A stretch of DNA of 64,000 nucleotides from positions 18,566,850-18,630,849 of the forward strand of contig NW_023600993.1 in assembly GCF_014898055.3 (NCBI RefSeq). The letters run 5' to 3'. Of this stretch, positions 60,150 through 64,000 are shown piece by piece (within the stretch, counting starts at the first letter, position 1; each line of letters starts with the position of its first letter). The notes below the pieces were generated by a model, which saw nothing but the letters and a program-made list of their open reading frames with translations, did no database searches and had not been told where the DNA came from. Both the position numbers and the translations under genes were made by a program. The DNA is from Talpa occidentalis. Lineage: Eukaryota; Chordata; Mammalia; Eulipotyphla; Talpidae.

Positions 60150-60360
60150 TTAGAACTAACATTTGCATAATGCATTAAATCTGTAGGAGCATTTTTATAA
60201 AAAAGCATCCTTTTTACTCTGCATGATAACCCTGGGAAGCAAGTTACTAACATGATGGTCTGTTGATAGAGGAAGAAACCAAGTTTCCAGATGGCTATAT
60301 ACCAAGAAGCTGTAGATTTCAACCCAAGGCAAGATTTATGCTACAAATTTCACATTCCAC
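60150..60360 (-). repeat. MIR-like SINE relic
   Basis: 'actctgcatgataaccctgggaagcaagtta', 'gatagaggaagaaaccaag' and 'gtagatttcaacccaaggcaag' match reverse MIR order. Confidence 0.6.
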
Positions 60361-60364
60361 CTTC

Positions 60365-61128
60365 TATTGCTTGCTTGTCTTCCTCACTGAAATACCAAGA
60401 CACTTAGTTATCCATTCATTTGACAAATATTAACTGAACCCCTACTATATTCTGCTAATATTGCACATTTCTCAATATGAATTATTGACTCAGCAACTAG
60501 TAAATAGGTGAGTTATGGCAGTCACATTAGTTTATCTAAGCACACTAATATATAACATATTGAAAGTTCATTAACAACAGCTGAATGCAATAAGCTGTAA
60601 GGAATGGGGTTGTGTGCACAGTGCTGATTTCTTGGTTCCCTCTTCCAGCCTTATTGTGGCTACATGTTCTGTTTTGGAAGCATTTATTATATTAGTCTTC
60701 ATCATTTTGTGTTTTTATCTTGTTCCTAAGACTGTTAGCTTCCATCAGTTTACTCTCACCTTTTCTTTGTGTTTGTAAATTAGTCCTTTTACATAATGTA
60801 ATTTTATTTACTAAGGATTCATCATGTCTGATAAATGCCACATTTTTATTAGGATTGTTACATTTGTTCTTGCTCCAGTTACAAGTTACATACAGTTTGA
60901 GTAGTCAGTCCTGACCTGTTTTACTCCCTCTGATGTTTAATGTGTAATTTTGCAGGACATATAGATTTTAATAATTTCTATATGGCGTGTTAGTATAAAT
61001 ACATTTGCTGAGTAACTAATGAATGTGTATATATGCATTTCTCCCGTCAAGTATCTAACTGATAATCTTTCTCTGAAATATTTGTCACAAAAGTAAAAAA
61101 ATGAATGCTGGTTTTCAATTGTTTTAGC
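60365..61128. other. No gene or repeat recognised
   Basis: AT-rich. The phrase 'ttgacaaatattaactgaacccctactatattctgct' at 60419-60455 is probably a MIR/L2 scrap. Confidence 0.4.
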
Positions 61129-61129
61129 T

Positions 61130-61272
61130 AGGCATTATGAAAACCTATTATGTACAAGACACTTTATCATTTTATTTAATTCTCACAGCAAATGTAAATC
61201 TGGGTCTTTCTATCCCTGTTTTTGACAAAGGATTTGAACCTGGGCAGTCTGAGTCTATAATTCTTTTTTTTA
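61130..61272 (-). repeat. MIR-like SINE relic
   Basis: 'aaaacctattatgtacaagacactttatc', 'tttaattctcacagcaaatgta' and 'aggatttgaacctgggcagtctgagtctataattc' are reverse MIR landmarks. Confidence 0.7.
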
Positions 61273-61614
61273 ACCACATAAAAATGTTAAATATTACATT
61301 TTATATTTAAAAAATTATCCATCCTAAGCCCAAAAAGAGGGGAAGGAGAGCCAGCAAAAAAAATTGAACTGCTTGTCTTTATACTACACCTTTTTGGCAG
61401 TAAGTTTTATATTTCTATGCAATTCAAGTCCCTTGCATACTAATGTCTGTCTCTTTCTACCCCAAACCCTCCAATAAAATCTGCTAGAAGAAAGTTATTA
61501 AAAGATAAATACAAGATAACTAGTTGACATGTAATCATGTAATGATAAAGTGAAGAGTAAATATTGCAAGTTCTTAGAACTTAGTCTTGTAAAAGGGAGT
61601 TGTGTTAAAATAAA

Positions 61615-61985
61615 GCTTGGTGCTGTAACAAACACTCCTCTCACCTCATCAAATCTCAGAGACTTGAAAGGCAGCTTTATTCATCACTCACCTAACAGTC
61701 CAACTTGGATGTTCCTGGTTTGGCAGCTCCTCCTTAAGCTTGAATTCAGTCTTCATTTCCTTCCATATCCTAACACCACAATTTTCAATGAACAGTTTCA
61801 GACAGCCCTGAGGTTCATCTCCATTATAGCCAACCAGAAGTAGAAAGGATCTTGGAGAGTTATGAGGGATGATTTTATGTGGAGATCGCAAAATGGTACA
61901 CATCACTGCCTCTCCATTATCCTCATTCTTTGTGGTTCCTTCAAACCTGGAGCAATGTCATGTGTGTGTGCCCCAGAGGAAAAGG
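61615..61985. repeat. Ancient interspersed-repeat relic, family uncertain
   Basis: 'ggtgctgtaacaaacactcctctcacctcatcaaatctcagagac', 'ggcagctttattcatcactcacc' and 'ccagaggaaaaggaagtg' follow the same general plan as 13100-13425. The overlapping frames on both strands are chance. Confidence 0.4.
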
Positions 61986-62410
61986 AAGTGCGTTTTGTGA
62001 ACAGATAGCCAGTTTCTGCCACAGAGTTGACATAAGTTCTTTAATAGCTCAAGTTTTACTTCTAAAACTATTGCTTCCAGCAGAATAAATTTCTCTATAG
62101 CAAGTTGTGATAAATGTTATGACTTCATATTTTATTTTGTATCACCTCTGTTCCTTTCCTTCTAAATTGCCTAATTCATTTCATTTGGATGCTAATGATG
62201 AATTAAGTTGGACTGCTTAATAATTAAAATTATCTCTAGGATAAAATCATATTTTCTCTTGTAGAAAAATTCTTGGCTTTGTTCACAATGTAGGAGAACT
62301 AGAATTTTTAAATGAACAAACGTCTCCGTAACTGACATTGGATGGCTCTGTTTGATGGTGGGGGAAAAAATACACAGACTATAAAGAGGAACTTTTTACC
62401 ACAATACCAT
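61986..62410. other. No gene or repeat recognised
   Basis: Nothing supported. Confidence 0.45.
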
Positions 62411-62424
62411 AAAAATGAGATGAG

Positions 62425-62686
62425 GGGGCCTCCCTAGTGGCGCAAGGGATTAAGACTTAGAATGTTATGAAGCTATCTGTAGCCACTGCAGCATGAGTTT
62501 GATCCCTGGCCAGGGAGCTGACCCACATGGCGCAGCAGCAGACCTCTCCTTTCTTGCCTGCTGCTCCCCTCAGCAGTGTATTTCAGTAGATCTGCCTTTT
62601 CTCCCCACTCTGTCTCTGGTGAATCCTCTCAACACCCGTATCTCTGTCCTACACCCCAGCTCTTGTATGCATAAATAAATCTTTAA
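62425..62686 (+). repeat. tRNA-derived SINE, diverged copy
   Basis: Head 'ggcctccctagtggcgcaag', B box 'gtttgatccctgg', core 'ccagggagctgaccc', the 'ctgctcccctcagcagtg' block and tail 'aataaatctttaaaa'. A perfect 14-bp target-site duplication 'aaaaatgagatgag' is at 62411-62424 and 62687-62700. Confidence 0.94.
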
Positions 62687-62700
62687 AAAAATGAGATGAG

Positions 62701-64000
62701 GGTGATACAAACTTCTAAGAATACCTTCAGGAATGGTAATCCTTGAATGAACTAACATCTCTATATCAGATATCCAATATCTGATATGTATTTGGAGGAA
62801 GATGGGAGCAAGCGTAAATGTCACCTAATGTCAGGGTTATCCAGTTTTTACTTTTTGTTTTTGCTACAAAGTAATATTTTCCTAACACTAAAAATATGAA
62901 TAAAATGTATTCTATGATTGCTCCATAATAGCATCAGAACATCCATGACTTCCAAATTGGGGTTTATATGTGTTTGGGATATAGTCTCTTTGGAATAGTT
63001 CTTAGCTTTAATTTGGGTTGTCCTGTGACAACCCAGGCTTATGACTTGCTGTTATAAGAAGAGTTGAATCTTTAGATTGTAAAAACAGAGCATATAGTCT
63101 TTTTTAAAAAGTTTATGTATCCAAGCCTAAAAGATGACATTTATGAATGCTAAGAAGTATGGCTATGGGACCTTAGAACCATTTTTAGTGACTTATACAT
63201 ACATTTTCATCAAACAAATAATGCTTAAGTGCCTTTTCCATGCCTCCACACCATGCTTAAATATATCCTAGTGGAGTAGGGTGATTTGCTAGAAAGTTTA
63301 GAATGAGGGAGAAAATATGGTTCTATAATATAGTAGAGTCCAAGAGCCCCAAGTGTTAGCACCAGGCACATAAGAGTTCAAAAATGCATTCTTCCATCTA
63401 TTACCTATCCTGGATGGGATAGGTAAACTCTATATCTCTATTTCTTCAAGTATCTAAGCATTGTTAAGAAGAGCAAATCAGTAATATATGTGACATACTT
63501 AATGTGGTGACCAATACACAGTAAACTCTCTGTAAGTGGTTACATTTGGTGTTACTAAATATTATCTGTTTAGTAGCCCTGTGAGGAAAATGGAGACTTG
63601 GTTAAATTATTTTAATAATTATATAAATGGAAAAAATAGTCAGGACAGAGGGCAATCAGGAGTATTTGAATAGATGAAGTTGCTAAGAGAAAAACTTTCT
63701 TTGTAATTAAACTAAGTTGCATTTGATATTCTATCTGAAGTTAGTATTCAGTGAATGTTTTCAATAACTATACTATACATAAAATAGCTGAAAAGAACTT
63801 GAAGCTGATGGTCGTTAGTTGCTCTCCTCCTTCTCTCCCTTTCATTTCCACTTTTCCTACACCAGCACTCAGAAAAACTCTTTAAGTGTCTCAACTCCAG
63901 CGAGAGGTGAGAAAGATATGAAAAGTTACAGGTTCAGCTTTTCACAAAGTTTTTCCCTTGAATATCTGAAGAAGTTATAATAGACATGAGGCAGTTCTTT
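62701..64000. other. No gene recognised
   Basis: AT-rich sequence to the window end. A faint MIR-like match ('ggtgaccaatacacagtaaactctctgtaagtgg', 63507-63540) is too short to call. Confidence 0.4.

Overview
The window is mammalian nuclear, non-coding, AT-rich DNA. I find no convincing protein-coding gene on either strand. The open frames (at most about 170 codons) match no family I know and mostly run across transposon boundaries; the one exception is the degraded end of a LINE-1 ORF2. The recognisable content is interspersed repeats: LINE-1 3' ends, MIR/L2 relics, MER5 and MER20 hAT transposon relics, ERVL-MaLR and ERV1-like LTRs, and twelve copies of one tRNA-derived SINE family. The SINE has A and B boxes, a central GC-rich part reading as a string of 'ctgctcccctcagcagtg' and 'ctctggtgaatcctctcacc' blocks, and a tail with AATAAA signals followed by TCTTT. 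It is none of the primate Alu, rodent B1/B2, carnivore Can, cetartiodactyl CHR or horse ERE families. Together with the L1 and hAT relics it suggests a laurasiatherian mammal; my best guess is a bat of the horseshoe-bat group (Rhin-1-like SINE), but that name is from memory.

Layout. 1-14.6 kb: old relics (MIR, several MER5-like copies) and two SINEs. 14.9-17.7 kb: an L1 3' end, a compact GC-rich LTR candidate on the minus strand and a MER5/MER20/MER5 cluster. 20.2-21.6 kb: the only CpG-rich, promoter-like DNA, with a TATA box, E-boxes, an NRF1-like site and a candidate first exon with a splice donor. About 270 bp of that exon is repeated at an offset of exactly 900 bp. 22.6 kb: a MaLR LTR. 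27-31.5 kb: minus-strand L1 pieces, a SINE and MER20. 36.2-38.4 kb: an ERV1-like solo LTR and three minus-strand SINEs with clean target-site duplications, two of them structurally aberrant. 38.9-42.6 kb: a layered L1 block, in which an old minus-strand L1 was broken by a 5'-truncated L1 and separately by a 61-bp fragment of U4 snRNA, both with target-site duplications. 45-64 kb: MIR and L1 relics and six more SINEs, including a head-to-tail pair at 51.8-52.4 kb.

Nothing in the window forms an operon or gene system. The items most worth following up are the duplicated CpG/TATA promoter-exon at 20.2-21.6 kb, which looks like a lineage-specific non-coding transcript start, and the U4-in-L1 insertion at 41.9 kb.
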